Shown: in pieces, positions 1 to 8,794 of the stretch
Layout: the number at the start of each line of letters is the position of its first letter
How positions within the stretch are numbered: position 1 is the first letter of the stretch
From: Methanobacterium sp.
GTDB taxonomy: Archaea > Methanobacteriota > Methanobacteria > Methanobacteriales > Methanobacteriaceae
Assembly: GCA_003151535.1 (NCBI GenBank)
Contig: PLXT01000072.1
Coordinates: forward strand, 1 to 28,083
Length of the DNA: 28,083 nucleotides
Reading direction: 5' to 3'
Translations under genes and position numbers: made by a program
Notes under the pieces: model-generated
Database searches by the model: none
Told to the model about the DNA's origin: nothing
Seen by the model: the letters and a program-made list of their open reading frames with translations, nothing else

Positions 1-117
1 TGTACTTGTCATACAAATAAATCTGCTCTCACTCCTATTTATTCTTAACGGTCTTAAAAATTAATTATGAGACATCAAATCCAAATTTACAGGTTTATAG
101 AAATTTTTTTTCACAAG

Positions 118-153
118 TCCCAACACCCATTAACTTGACAACCCCAAAAAAAC
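118..153 (-). repeat. Transposon-type terminal repeat plus A7C target
   Basis: Positions 119-145 match the right end of the element at 18473-18600 in 25 of 27 positions, sharing the core CACCCATTAACTTGACA. As in that copy, the end abuts the octamer AAAAAAAC (146-153). No matching left end is visible between 1 and 117, so the rest of the element lies outside the window or has been lost. Reading outward to position 1, I see no recognisable transposase. It lies downstream of the radical SAM gene and disrupts nothing visible. Confidence 0.6.
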
Positions 154-242
154 ACATTAGAATTATATCTTAAAAAAAATAAAAAATAGTAAAAGGACAG
201 AACAACTTAAAAATTTATTATAATCAAATGAGAGCTATTTAA

Positions 243-1595
243 TTATACTCCTTTAACAATAGATGCAATAGTTTTAAGGACTATTGGTCCGTCTGTCCAT
301 GTTCGTCTTGCTATATAAGTTGGTCTCAAATAGAACTCTTTAAAAGCTTTTTTCTGGAGTTTTCTAAGTTCTTCTAGTGAACAGTCTACAGTTTCAAGAA
401 CTGGACTTAGAAGTGTATATTTTGACCAATCATTTATTTTTATCAGATTTTCGCTTGCAGCTTTAAGGTAGAACTCTGTCCCCGGATAGGGTGTAGCTAA
501 TGAAAACACAGCATATGATGGTTCTAGGGTTTTAACAAATTTGATAGTACTTAATATGCTCCTTTTGGTATCTCCAGGCATTCCAAGTACTACTGATGCA
601 ATTGTTCTCATATTGTATTTTTTTGTGAGTTCAAAGGTTTTTTTGATTCTGTTTATGTCTGTCTTTTTGTTAATTTCATTTAACAATTGCTGGTCAGCTG
701 ATTCAACCCCTAAAAACATAGTTATGCATCCTGCATCCTTCATGGTTTTTAAAAGTTTTTCAGATACTGTATCAACACGAGCTGTACATCCCCAGTAGTT
801 ATCGAGTCCTCTATCTTTCATGGTTTCACATATTTCATACACTCTCTTATGGTTAAATGTGAAAGTATCGTCCATGAAAGCCACCATCTCAATATTATGA
901 TTGTCAACTAAGTGTTCCATTTCATCAACCACATTTTCAGCGGATCTTAAACGAAGCTTTTGACCATGCATTGCAGATGATGCGCAGAAAGAACATTTAT
1001 ATGGACATCCCCTTCCGGATATGATTGTACCAGTTGTAAGTTTCATATTAAGAATTTTATATTCGTCCATAGGAAGTAAATGCCTTGCAGGAAATGGAAT
1101 ACTATCCAAATCTTCAATTATACACCTTGGAGGGGCAGTAAATTCTTTGGTTGCTATTCCATTAACTTTACTCAAATCTGTACCATTTTCAACTGCATCC
1201 ACAAGTTCAACCATGGTCTGTTCACCTTCACCACACACAATAATGTCAATGAAGTCATTTTTTAAGATCTCCTTATATGTGAAGGTGGGATGATAACCTC
1301 CAAGGACAGTAATTGCATTTGGACAAGCTTCTTTTGAAATTTGAGCTGTTTTAAGAGCGCTTCCGATAGTTGGTGTGACAGATGTTATTGCAACTATATC
1401 TGGATCATATGTTTGAATTTCTTTTTTAACAGTGTCATGTTCGATTTCAAGCGCAGGAGCGTCTAATATCTTCACTGTTACACCATTTTTTTCAAGTATA
1501 GCTGCTATGTATGCTATGCCTAATGGAGGGGCCACTAAGCCAATAAATTTGTATTTAGATGAGCTGTACGGTGGGTTTATCATTAAAACTTTCAT
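243..1595 (-). CDS. B12-binding domain radical SAM protein
   Basis: A 450-residue protein. Residues 1-130 form a cobalamin-binding-type Rossmann domain (MKVLMINPPYSS start, LGGYHPT loop). Residues about 185-400 are a radical SAM core with the CX3CX2C cluster motif in GRGCPYKCSFC and a later GMPGDT segment typical of the family. Such enzymes use SAM and often cobalamin for methylations or rearrangements; the substrate cannot be read from sequence. The start codon overlaps the stop of the upstream TPP enzyme by four bases (ATGA), so the two are translationally coupled and probably act in one pathway. Length is normal and the frame is intact. The family call is secure; the function is unknown. 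Confidence 0.9.
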   Translation of the reverse strand: MKVLMINPPYSSSKYKFIGLVAPPLGIAYIAAILEKNGVTVKILDAPALEIEHDTVKKEIQTYDPDIVAITSVTPTIGSALKTAQISKEACPNAITVLGGYHPTFTYKEILKNDFIDIIVCGEGEQTMVELVDAVENGTDLSKVNGIATKEFTAPPRCIIEDLDSIPFPARHLLPMDEYKILNMKLTTGTIISGRGCPYKCSFCASSAMHGQKLRLRSAENVVDEMEHLVDNHNIEMVAFMDDTFTFNHKRVYEICETMKDRGLDNYWGCTARVDTVSEKLLKTMKDAGCITMFLGVESADQQLLNEINKKTDINRIKKTFELTKKYNMRTIASVVLGMPGDTKRSILSTIKFVKTLEPSYAVFSLATPYPGTEFYLKAASENLIKINDWSKYTLLSPVLETVDCSLEELRKLQKKAFKEFYLRPTYIARRTWTDGPIVLKTIASIVKGV

Positions 1596-3199
1596 TTTGA
1601 AACCTCTGGAAGTGGTATTTCCTCATTTTTATCAACTACAATCTCTATGAGGTATGGTTTTTTAAAACTTAAAGCTTTGTATACTGCACTTGAAATTTGT
1701 CCTGGAGAATCAACTTTCATAGCAGGGATATGATATGCTTCTGAAAGTAGTATAAAGTCAGGATTTTCAAGTTCTACTTGGTAGCATTTTCCATAATATC
1801 TGTCTTGCCACTGTTTTATTATTCTAAGTGAGCTATTATTTATTATACATACTAAAATGGGTAGATCATATTCATTAATTGTTGCTAGTTCTTGGGATGT
1901 CATTTGAAAGTCGCCATCACCCACTACAGCAACAACATTTTTATCAGGATTTGCAAAAGCTGCACCAATTGCTCCGGGGATACCGTATCCCATTGGACCA
2001 AAACCTCCTGAAAAAAGAAGGGATGATGGTGTTTTAACGGATATAAGTAGCGTGACCCATGTGGTATGTGTTCCGGCATCATTTACAATTATCGAATCAT
2101 TTGAAGCCACTAATATTTCTTTTATTGCTGTTTGAGGTTTTATAGGAATATCTGGATAATTAGTATCGATATGGGATCTATTTGAATGTTTTTGAACCTT
2201 TAAAAGCCACATTTTATTAGGTTTGATTTGAACGTCCATTATCATTTCTAGAAATTCTTTTATATCGCTTTGGATTTTAATATCTCCATCTAATACTCCC
2301 TCATCTAGGTTGACATGAATTATTTTACAGTTGCCAATACCAACCTTAGTTCGTTCTGAAAATCTACATCCTAACCCCAAAATGAGATCACAATTCTTTC
2401 CAGCATAATTTGCAGCGTCTGTACCACGTAAACCGATCATTCCAGCAGATAGGCTATTTTCTTCCGATATAATGCCGCGCCCGTGGTAAGTGGTTGCTAC
2501 GGGAATGTCATGATTTTTAGCAAATTTTAACAATATATCTGATGCATGTGACCATATCGCTCCAGCTCCTGCTAGGATCAGTGGATTTTTAGAGTTTTCA
2601 AGCAGTTTAAAAATATTTTTTAGAGTGTTATAATCAACTTTCTGCTGGTAATTTTCATCTTTTAATGATCCTATGATTGATTCATCAACATAATTTTCAA
2701 GCACATCTTTTGGAAAATTTAGATGAATAGGTCCTTTTTTATGATATTTAATGGTTTCAAAAGCACCTTTAAGTGCTAAAATACCTTCTTCTGGGGTTTT
2801 AATATCAAAGCTTTCTATTGTGATGGGTTTGAAAACAGCACAGATATCTACGTCCTGAAATTCGTTTTTGCCTTTTATATCAGTTGGGACATCGCCTGTA
2901 ATTACAATAAGTGGAACTGAATCTTTATATGCTGTTGCAATGCCCATAACAAGATTCATGGCTCCAGGACCTCCTGTAGCAGTACAAACTCCTACATCTG
3001 CTGATGCCCTTGAATATCCATCTGCTGCATGTGCAGCACCTTGTTCATGTCTCATTAATATGTGTTTCAATTTGGATTGACGCATTGCATCATAGAAGGG
3101 TAATATTTGTTCACCAGGATGGCCGAATATGAATTTAACACTGTTAAATTCTAAAATTTTTACAAGTGCATCTGCACATCGGAGTGTATTGGATTCCAT
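1592..3199 (-). CDS. Acetolactate synthase-like TPP-dependent enzyme
   Basis: A 535-residue protein with the three domains of the acetolactate synthase/decarboxylase family. The N-terminal Pyr domain has the catalytic glutamate in RHEQGAAHAADGY and a GGPGAMN loop. The central domain (about 190-330) has LGLGCRFSERT, as in ALS nucleotide-binding domains. The C-terminal PP domain has GDGDFQMTSQELATI followed by NN, the Mg-TPP motif. A GAGG-type ribosome binding site precedes ATG 3199. No regulatory small subunit (IlvN) is adjacent, and the partner gene is a radical SAM protein, so it may not be the branched-chain biosynthetic ALS. Other possibilities are a 2-oxoacid decarboxylase or a carboligase of specialised metabolism. 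The family is confident; the reaction is not. Confidence 0.85.
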   Translation of the reverse strand: MESNTLRCADALVKILEFNSVKFIFGHPGEQILPFYDAMRQSKLKHILMRHEQGAAHAADGYSRASADVGVCTATGGPGAMNLVMGIATAYKDSVPLIVITGDVPTDIKGKNEFQDVDICAVFKPITIESFDIKTPEEGILALKGAFETIKYHKKGPIHLNFPKDVLENYVDESIIGSLKDENYQQKVDYNTLKNIFKLLENSKNPLILAGAGAIWSHASDILLKFAKNHDIPVATTYHGRGIISEENSLSAGMIGLRGTDAANYAGKNCDLILGLGCRFSERTKVGIGNCKIIHVNLDEGVLDGDIKIQSDIKEFLEMIMDVQIKPNKMWLLKVQKHSNRSHIDTNYPDIPIKPQTAIKEILVASNDSIIVNDAGTHTTWVTLLISVKTPSSLLFSGGFGPMGYGIPGAIGAAFANPDKNVVAVVGDGDFQMTSQELATINEYDLPILVCIINNSSLRIIKQWQDRYYGKCYQVELENPDFILLSEAYHIPAMKVDSPGQISSAVYKALSFKKPYLIEIVVDKNEEIPLPEVSK

Positions 3200-3417
3200 T
3201 AATTCCTCTATATTATTTTAACATTTTATAAATTTTGGGGCTATAAACTAATTAATAAAATATTAATATTTCAAATTAGAAATAAATATTAAAATGTAAT
3301 TATTTTTTATAATAGAACATATTATGTATAAGATTCCTTAATATCTGTTTATTAACTCGATTAAATAATTTTTAGCGTACAAAAGTTTGTATAAAAAGAT
3401 TTAAGAGGGGATATTAA
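3200..3417. promoter_or_regulatory. Divergent promoter region, TPP enzyme / acs
   Basis: A very AT-rich region between divergent genes. On the acs side there is a palindrome, TACAAA-AG-TTTGTA at 3378-3391, overlapping a TATA-like GTATAAAAAG (3389-3398). An AGAGGGGAT ribosome binding site follows at about 3404-3412. Several TATA-like stretches face each way and I cannot single out one for the minus-strand operon. The palindrome is a candidate operator for acs. Confidence 0.45.
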
Positions 3418-5370
3418 ATGTCTAAGGATTTAGATTCTTTGCTTAAAGAAAAGAGAATTTTTGAACCATCAAAAACATTTGTTGATGAAACAAACATCAA
3501 AAAATGGATGGACGAGCATGATATTTCGGATTATGATGGACTATTAGAAAAAGCAGCAGAAAATCCTGAATGGTTCTGGGATGATCTTGCAACGGAACTT
3601 GAGTGGTATAAACCATATAAAAAGACATTTGAATGGAATCCGCCACATGCAGAATGGTTTTTGGACGGAAAGTTTAATATAATTCATAATGCACTTGATA
3701 GGCACGCTAAAGGCAGTAATAAAGATAAAACTGCATTTTTGTGGGAAAGTGAGTCGGGTGATGTTCGACGTTTAAGTTATCATGAACTGTACATCGAAGT
3801 TAATAAATTTGCAAATGCACTCAAATCTTTGGGCATTGGCAAGGGAGATACTGTAAGTATATATCTTCCCATGATACTTGAACTTCCTATAGCAATGTTA
3901 GCATGTGCAAAGATAGGTGCAATCCATTCTGTTGTATTTTCAGGTTTTTGGGCAAAAGCATTCCAAGACAGGATAAATGATGCAGAATCTAAGGTTGCAA
4001 TAACAGCAGATGGTTTTCTTAGAAGAGGTAAACTTCTAAATCTAAAGGAAAATGTAGATAAAATACTTGAAAATACTCCATCAATTAAAAATTTAATCGT
4101 AGTAAATCATGCTGATGTTCCCGTAAAAATGGAAGGGAAAAGGGATGTTTGGTGGCATGATATCATGGAAAATATGGATATTGAATGTTCAACCGAAGAA
4201 ATGGACCCTGAAGATCCATTATTTATTTTATATACCTCTGGAACTACAGGGAAACCAAAGGGAGTTGTCCATGTCCATGGAGGTTATGCTGTGGGAGTCT
4301 ATAGTACTCTCAAATTTGTTTTTGACATTAAAAAAGATGATGTATGGTGGTGTGCTGCAGACATAGGTTGGATTACAGGCCATAGTTATATTGTTTATGC
4401 ACCCCTTCTTATGGGAGTTACATCTTTAATATATGAGGGAACACCTGACTACCCAGATCCTGGTAGGATATGGGGTATGATTGAAAAATATGGAGTTTCT
4501 GTATTCTACACGGCACCAACAACTGTGAGGATGTTTATGAAATTCGGTGAAAAATGGCCTGAAAAATATGATCTTAGTTCCCTACGTCTTTTAGGAAGTG
4601 TTGGTGAACCTATTAATCCCGAAGCATGGATATGGTACTATAAAATTATTGGTAAAGAAAAATGTCCTATTATGGACACATGGTGGCAGACAGAAACAGG
4701 AATGCATTTAATAACTCCATTACCAATTTCTAAACTCAAACCTGGATCAGCTGTTAAACCATTCCCAACTGTTAAGGCGGATATAATTGATGATAATGGC
4801 AATTCATTGGTTGGTAATGGGGGACACTTGGTAATTAACTCTACATGGCCATCAATGTTCAGAACATTATACAAAGATCCTGATAGATATATTAAGGCTT
4901 ATTGGAGTAGTTTTGAGAATTCATATCTTAGTGGGGATGTGGCAAGAAAGGATGAAGATGGCTATTTTTGGATACAAGGAAGAGAAGATGATGTTCTGAA
5001 TGTTGCAGGACATAGGATAAGTACTGCAGAAGTAGAATCTGCCCTTGTAAGCTTTCCTGGTGTTGCTGAGGCCGCTGTTGTAGGAAAACCTGATGAAATA
5101 AAGGGGGAAGAAGTATGTGCCTTTGTAGTTCTTAAACAAAACTATATAGCTGATGAAAACCTCGAATCGTTACTCAGACACCATGTAAGGTGTGAAATCG
5201 GCCCAATAGCCACTCCTGTATGTGTGAACATGGTTTCTGATCTCCCAAAAACTCGTTCTGGTAAGATCATGAGAAGAGTCATTAAAGCTAAGGTTAAAGG
5301 TGAACCAGTTGGTGACATCAGCACATTAGCTAATCCTGAAGCAGTAGATGAGATACATAAGTTAGATTAG
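3418..5370 (+). CDS. acsA: Acetyl-CoA synthetase, AMP-forming
   Basis: A 650-residue enzyme of the usual family length, activating acetate with ATP to acetyl-AMP and then acetyl-CoA in the cytoplasm. Visible motifs are the P-loop-like YTSGTTGKPKGVV (about 275), the acetate-pocket segment WWCAADIGWITGHSY, DTWWQTETG, the hinge region SGDVARKDEDGYFWIQGREDD and the C-terminal PKTRSGKIMRR with the catalytic, often acetylated lysine. The order and spacing match true Acs rather than longer-chain acyl-CoA ligases, so it probably assimilates acetate in an organism growing on H2/CO2 or formate. It is monocistronic, with ATG set by AGAGGGGAT. A possible operator lies immediately upstream (3378-3391). 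Confidence 0.95.
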   Translation: MSKDLDSLLKEKRIFEPSKTFVDETNIKKWMDEHDISDYDGLLEKAAENPEWFWDDLATELEWYKPYKKTFEWNPPHAEWFLDGKFNIIHNALDRHAKGSNKDKTAFLWESESGDVRRLSYHELYIEVNKFANALKSLGIGKGDTVSIYLPMILELPIAMLACAKIGAIHSVVFSGFWAKAFQDRINDAESKVAITADGFLRRGKLLNLKENVDKILENTPSIKNLIVVNHADVPVKMEGKRDVWWHDIMENMDIECSTEEMDPEDPLFILYTSGTTGKPKGVVHVHGGYAVGVYSTLKFVFDIKKDDVWWCAADIGWITGHSYIVYAPLLMGVTSLIYEGTPDYPDPGRIWGMIEKYGVSVFYTAPTTVRMFMKFGEKWPEKYDLSSLRLLGSVGEPINPEAWIWYYKIIGKEKCPIMDTWWQTETGMHLITPLPISKLKPGSAVKPFPTVKADIIDDNGNSLVGNGGHLVINSTWPSMFRTLYKDPDRYIKAYWSSFENSYLSGDVARKDEDGYFWIQGREDDVLNVAGHRISTAEVESALVSFPGVAEAAVVGKPDEIKGEEVCAFVVLKQNYIADENLESLLRHHVRCEIGPIATPVCVNMVSDLPKTRSGKIMRRVIKAKVKGEPVGDISTLANPEAVDEIHKLD

Positions 5371-5418
5371 AGTTTAAAACTCAAAATCTTTCTTATCCAT
5401 TATTCATTTTTTTATTTT
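5370..5418 (+). terminator. Probable acs terminator
   Basis: A short palindrome GAGTTTAAAACTC (5370-5382) at the acs stop codon is followed by T-rich stretches at 5407-5418, as in archaeal T-tract terminators. It lies between convergent genes. Confidence 0.45.
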
Positions 5419-5502
5419 AGAGCTATTTACAAATTTTGCACGTACTAAAAAGTATTTTAGATATTTTGGATCAGTAAGAGTGCTTAATTTAATGATTATT
5501 AA

Positions 5503-7056
5503 TTAAGTTTCCTTGACAATAAATCTCTCTAAGAATCCGGTAAACCTTGTGATAAAATTTGAAAGTGGACCAAGACGATATCCTATTTGGTTAATGATAA
5601 TTAAGTCTCTCATTTCCAGCGCCCTTGTTAAACCTAGTAAAATAAGATACACAAATGGTAATGTTATAAGTGATAATATGAGGCCTAATATGGTTTTGGG
5701 CATTAATAAAAGACCTAATCCTAATATAAAGGAAGCTATTGTTACTTTGAATAAATTGAAGTATGGTAATTCTGTTTTAGTGACTCGCATGGTTGTTACG
5801 GTTGTAAGAACCATTACCATGAATGAAGCTATCATAGTTGCAATTGCTGCTCCGTTTAAGTGGTAGATAGGCACTAATAATATTGTTAAAATTAAATTAG
5901 TTGCTGTTCCTATTGCTAAGAAGTACATGGCAGGATAAGGTTTTCCTGCTGCCTGGAGTACACTTGCAGATATTCCGTAGATTGAGAAAAATGCCATACC
6001 TATTACCAGAATACTCATGGCAGTGCCTGAATTACTGTAAGCTAGAGGGGCTCTCGAGAATAACAGTAGCATAATTGGTTTTCCTAGTATTATAACTAAG
6101 GCACAGATGGGAAGAAGGACGATTAACAAGTATCTGTAAGAGTATATAACATACTTTTTCACAAGATTGTTTCCTTTTAGTGCTAAAGCTTCTGAAGCTG
6201 CAGGTAAAAGTGCCATTGCTACAGATGTGGATATTACAAGGGGTAATCTTGCAATTGGGCTTGCAATGTTATAATAACCAAGTTGAGCGAAACTTAAATC
6301 TAATGGGATTACGAAGTTTCCAGCTTGAAATAGGGTAAGCTCAGCCAAACCAGTGACTATTATTGGTGAACTAAATATCAAAAGTTTTTTTATCAGTTTA
6401 GATTCGCTTACAGGAATTTCAGGTTTCTTAGCATCTTTTAAACCGTCCCATAAATAAAATTTGAAGATTAATAAGGCAGAGAGCGATGCTATGGCAAAAC
6501 CTACCAAAGTCCCCAATACTGCTCCTAAAACATAAAATCCTCCCAATATGAATACAACGGCCAAACCAATCATGAATACTTGCTCAACTATCCTTGTTAT
6601 CATAATGTCTGTCATGCGTTGATATCCCTGGAAAACACCTCTAAATAATCCTAAAATAACACTGAAAGGGGCTATAAAACTGACAGCTTGGAATAATATA
6701 ACGAGTTCAGGACCACCATGAAAATAGTTTGCTAGTGGCTTTGCAAGTAAGAAAAATACAACTGTAAATATGATACTCATGGTGACCATGATCTTAAAAG
6801 AAGATTTAATAATCTGTTTTACCATGTAAGTATCGTCTTTAGCCAGATACTCCGACACATACTTTGCTATGGCTGGTGGGAGCCCTGCAATGGCTATTAA
6901 AATTAGTATCCATTGGAATGACATAACAAGACTTAACATCCCATATCCCGATATTCCAAGGAGTGACTGTGTTAATACCATGTAAAGATAGCCACCTATC
7001 CTGAAAATTATGGTTCCTATTAGGATGATGAAACTACCCTTCAACAATTTTTGCAT
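5503..7056 (-). CDS. Polysaccharide flippase-type membrane protein (MATE/PST)
   Basis: A 517-residue, highly hydrophobic protein with about 14 predicted membrane helices, the size and pattern of PST/Wzx/MurJ-like lipid-linked oligosaccharide flippases of the MOP superfamily. The N-terminal helix-loop (GSFIILIGTIIFRIGGYLYMV) and the later GLFRGVFQGYQRM and ISASVLQAAGKPYPAMYF segments resemble oligosaccharide flippases and stage V sporulation protein B-like proteins. It probably moves a lipid-linked glycan (pseudomurein precursor or glycoprotein oligosaccharide) across the cytoplasmic membrane. No glycosyltransferases are adjacent, so the substrate is open. It is monocistronic. No ribosome binding site precedes ATG 7056, so translation may be leaderless or weak. 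Confidence 0.85.
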   Translation of the reverse strand: MQKLLKGSFIILIGTIIFRIGGYLYMVLTQSLLGISGYGMLSLVMSFQWILILIAIAGLPPAIAKYVSEYLAKDDTYMVKQIIKSSFKIMVTMSIIFTVVFFLLAKPLANYFHGGPELVILFQAVSFIAPFSVILGLFRGVFQGYQRMTDIMITRIVEQVFMIGLAVVFILGGFYVLGAVLGTLVGFAIASLSALLIFKFYLWDGLKDAKKPEIPVSESKLIKKLLIFSSPIIVTGLAELTLFQAGNFVIPLDLSFAQLGYYNIASPIARLPLVISTSVAMALLPAASEALALKGNNLVKKYVIYSYRYLLIVLLPICALVIILGKPIMLLLFSRAPLAYSNSGTAMSILVIGMAFFSIYGISASVLQAAGKPYPAMYFLAIGTATNLILTILLVPIYHLNGAAIATMIASFMVMVLTTVTTMRVTKTELPYFNLFKVTIASFILGLGLLLMPKTILGLILSLITLPFVYLILLGLTRALEMRDLIIINQIGYRLGPLSNFITRFTGFLERFIVKET

Positions 7057-7082
7057 AATTCTTGTTAAGTTTAACCCTATTT

Positions 7083-7103
7083 ATGGATTATGCAAGAATC
7101 CAT
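7083..7103. repeat. Inverted repeat upstream of the flippase gene
   Basis: A perfect 7-bp inverted repeat, ATGGATT and AATCCAT, separated by 7 bases, lies 27-47 bases before the flippase start codon. It could be an operator or an RNA hairpin. Nothing else identifies it. Confidence 0.4.
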
Positions 7104-7214
7104 CAGAAATCACATTATTATCATATTTTTATTAATATTATAAATACAATAAATTTTTAATATATTAAAACTGAATTAAGATATGATGAAAGAAAGATTT
7201 TATAATTGTTTCTA

Positions 7215-7223
7215 TTATATAAA
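7215..7223 (+). promoter_or_regulatory. TATA box of pdxS
   Basis: TTATATAAA lies 85-93 bases before the pdxS start, a good match to the archaeal TATA consensus. Transcription would start near 7245-7250, giving a leader of about 60 bases. No GGAA-N6-TTCC operator is visible here, unlike in the pdxT promoter. Confidence 0.5.
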
Positions 7224-7307
7224 AAGTTGGAATAATGTTTAAAGAGACTTTTTATTTTTATGAAATAATTTTTAAAAATTTAAAATAAACTAAATTGGAG
7301 GAATTTT

Positions 7308-8189
7308 ATGTTACATGGAACTGAAGTTTTAAAGAAAGGATTTGCAAAGATGACTAAAGGTGGAGTAATCATGGATGTCGTTAATGCAGAGCAAGCTGTA
7401 ATTGCTGAAGAATCTGGTGCAGTCTCTGTTATGGCCCTCGAGAGAGTACCATCTGATATACGTGCAGCAGGTGGTGTTGCGAGAATGGCTGATCCTTCTA
7501 AAGTTGTTGAAATAATGGAAGCAGTTAGTATCCCTGTAATGGCCAAGGTACGTATTGGTCATTTTGTTGAAGCACAAGTTCTTGAGCATCTTGGTGTGGA
7601 TATGATAGACGAAAGTGAAGTTTTAACACCCGCTGACGAACAATTCCATGTAGATAAGAAAAAATTTACCATACCCTTTATATGCGGTGCACGTAACCTT
7701 GGTGAAGGTTTAAGGAGAATCGATGAAGGGGCTGCAATGATCCGTACCAAGGGTGAAGCTGGAACAGGAAATGTTGTTGAAGCTGTAAGACATATGAGAA
7801 AAATATTGAGCACAATTAGGGAACTTAAAGATAAGACAGAAGAAGAGCTCCGGAGTGTTGCACGTGAAATAGAAGCACCACTTGAACTTGTGAAAGAAAC
7901 AGCTAAATTAGGTAGACTACCTGTTGTAAACTTTGCTGCAGGCGGTATAGCAACACCAGCAGATGCTGCCCTTATGATGCAGTTGGGTGCAGATGGTGTA
8001 TTTGTTGGTTCAGGAATTTTCAAATCAGAAAATCCAATTTTAGTTGCCAAAGCAATAGTTGAAGCAACTACACATTATCAAGATGCTGAAATAATTGCTA
8101 ATGTTTCAACAGAACTTGGAAAAGCAATGCCAGGTCTTGAAATAAGCCAAATACCCGAAAATGAGATACTTCAAAATAGAGGATGGTAA
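7308..8189 (+). CDS. pdxS: Pyridoxal 5'-phosphate synthase lyase subunit PdxS
   Basis: A 293-residue TIM-barrel enzyme, full family length. With PdxT it makes PLP directly from ribose 5-phosphate, glyceraldehyde 3-phosphate and glutamine-derived ammonia. Signature segments are GGVIMDVVNAEQA, ALERVPSDIRAAGGVARMADP, the active-site lysine region VMAKVRIGHFVEAQ, IRTKGEAGTGNVVEAVRHMR and FAAGGIATPADAALMMQLGADGVFVGSGIF. A strong GGAGGAAT ribosome binding site sets ATG 7308. The gene is monocistronic, and its partner pdxT lies about 10 kb away on the other strand as the first gene of the glutamate synthase operon, so the two subunits are probably not transcribed under the same control. Confidence 0.97.
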   Translation: MLHGTEVLKKGFAKMTKGGVIMDVVNAEQAVIAEESGAVSVMALERVPSDIRAAGGVARMADPSKVVEIMEAVSIPVMAKVRIGHFVEAQVLEHLGVDMIDESEVLTPADEQFHVDKKKFTIPFICGARNLGEGLRRIDEGAAMIRTKGEAGTGNVVEAVRHMRKILSTIRELKDKTEEELRSVAREIEAPLELVKETAKLGRLPVVNFAAGGIATPADAALMMQLGADGVFVGSGIFKSENPILVAKAIVEATTHYQDAEIIANVSTELGKAMPGLEISQIPENEILQNRGW

Positions 8190-8333
8190 ATTAAATCATC
8201 CCAAATCCTTCTTAATTTTTACATTTTATAGAGATTATTTTAGTAATATGTTACAAATTCAAGTTTAATTAACGGATTATTGTAAATCTATTTAAAAATA
8301 ATGAAATAGGAATTGTACTAAAATAGGATCACT

Positions 8334-8355
8334 AAAAAAAAAATAAATAAAAAGA
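8334..8355 (-). terminator. T-tract terminator of the amtB1-glnK1 unit
   Basis: On the minus strand this stretch reads as T-rich runs ending in about ten T's, 80-100 bases after the glnK1 stop. That is consistent with an archaeal T-tract terminator. Confidence 0.4.
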
Positions 8356-8437
8356 TTAACTGTTACCATTCATTGTTATGATCGCACCGCCTCCAAGTGG
8401 ACTAACAAAAAAATGGAAAGGATTATTTTTACAGTTT

Positions 8438-8779
8438 TTAAACTGCTTTTTCTCCCCTTTCACCAGTTCTAATTCTTACAACATCATCAACAGGTGATAT
8501 GAATATTTTTCCATCACCAATGTCTCCTGTTTGAGCTGTTTTTAGTATGATGTCAATTACATCATCTGTATCCTTGTCGTTAACTATGATTTCAAGCCTG
8601 GTTTTAGGTAGGAGGTCCACCTTATAATCACGCCCTCTATAGCTTTCAGTTACTCCTAATTGCCTTCCACGACCTTTAACTTCTGTTACTGTAACTCCTT
8701 TACATTGAATTTCAGCAAGAGCATTTTTAACTTCTTCTAGTTTATCCGGTCGAATTATTGCAGTTATCTCTTTCAACAT
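8438..8779 (-). CDS. glnK: PII signalling protein GlnK (copy 1)
   Basis: A 113-residue trimeric PII protein that binds ATP/ADP and 2-oxoglutarate and plugs the ammonium channel when nitrogen is plentiful. It has the N-terminal strand LKEITAIIRPDKLEEV, the T-loop GVTESYRGRDYKVDLLPK with tyrosines near 47 and 52, the B-loop KTAQTGDIGDGKIFI and the C-terminal VVRIRTGERGEKAV. It follows amtB1 by 15 bases behind a GGAGGT ribosome binding site, the usual amtB-glnK pairing. Archaeal GlnK is generally not uridylylated, so control is probably by ligand binding; that is family knowledge. Its transcription presumably starts at the amtB1 promoter with the NrpR-type operator at 10213-10226. Confidence 0.95.
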   Translation of the reverse strand: MLKEITAIIRPDKLEEVKNALAEIQCKGVTVTEVKGRGRQLGVTESYRGRDYKVDLLPKTRLEIIVNDKDTDDVIDIILKTAQTGDIGDGKIFISPVDDVVRIRTGERGEKAV

Positions 8780-8794
8780 TATACCTCCAATTTA

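Noticed and set aside
1..45. A 15-codon open frame at the window edge ending in TAA, possibly the end of a transposase.
   Set aside because: Too short to recognise; the adjacent element end gives a motive for seeing one but no evidence.
7559..8050. A 163-codon minus-strand frame opposite pdxS.
   Set aside because: It is a shadow of pdxS, with no ribosome binding site and no recognisable content.
8371..8437. An open frame on the minus strand directly after glnK1, ending SPLGGGAIITMNGNS then stop, looks protein-like.
   Set aside because: It has no start codon with a ribosome binding site, overlaps the glnK1 frame and is under 35 codons. It would need a frameshift at the glnK1 end, whose C-terminus is already normal.
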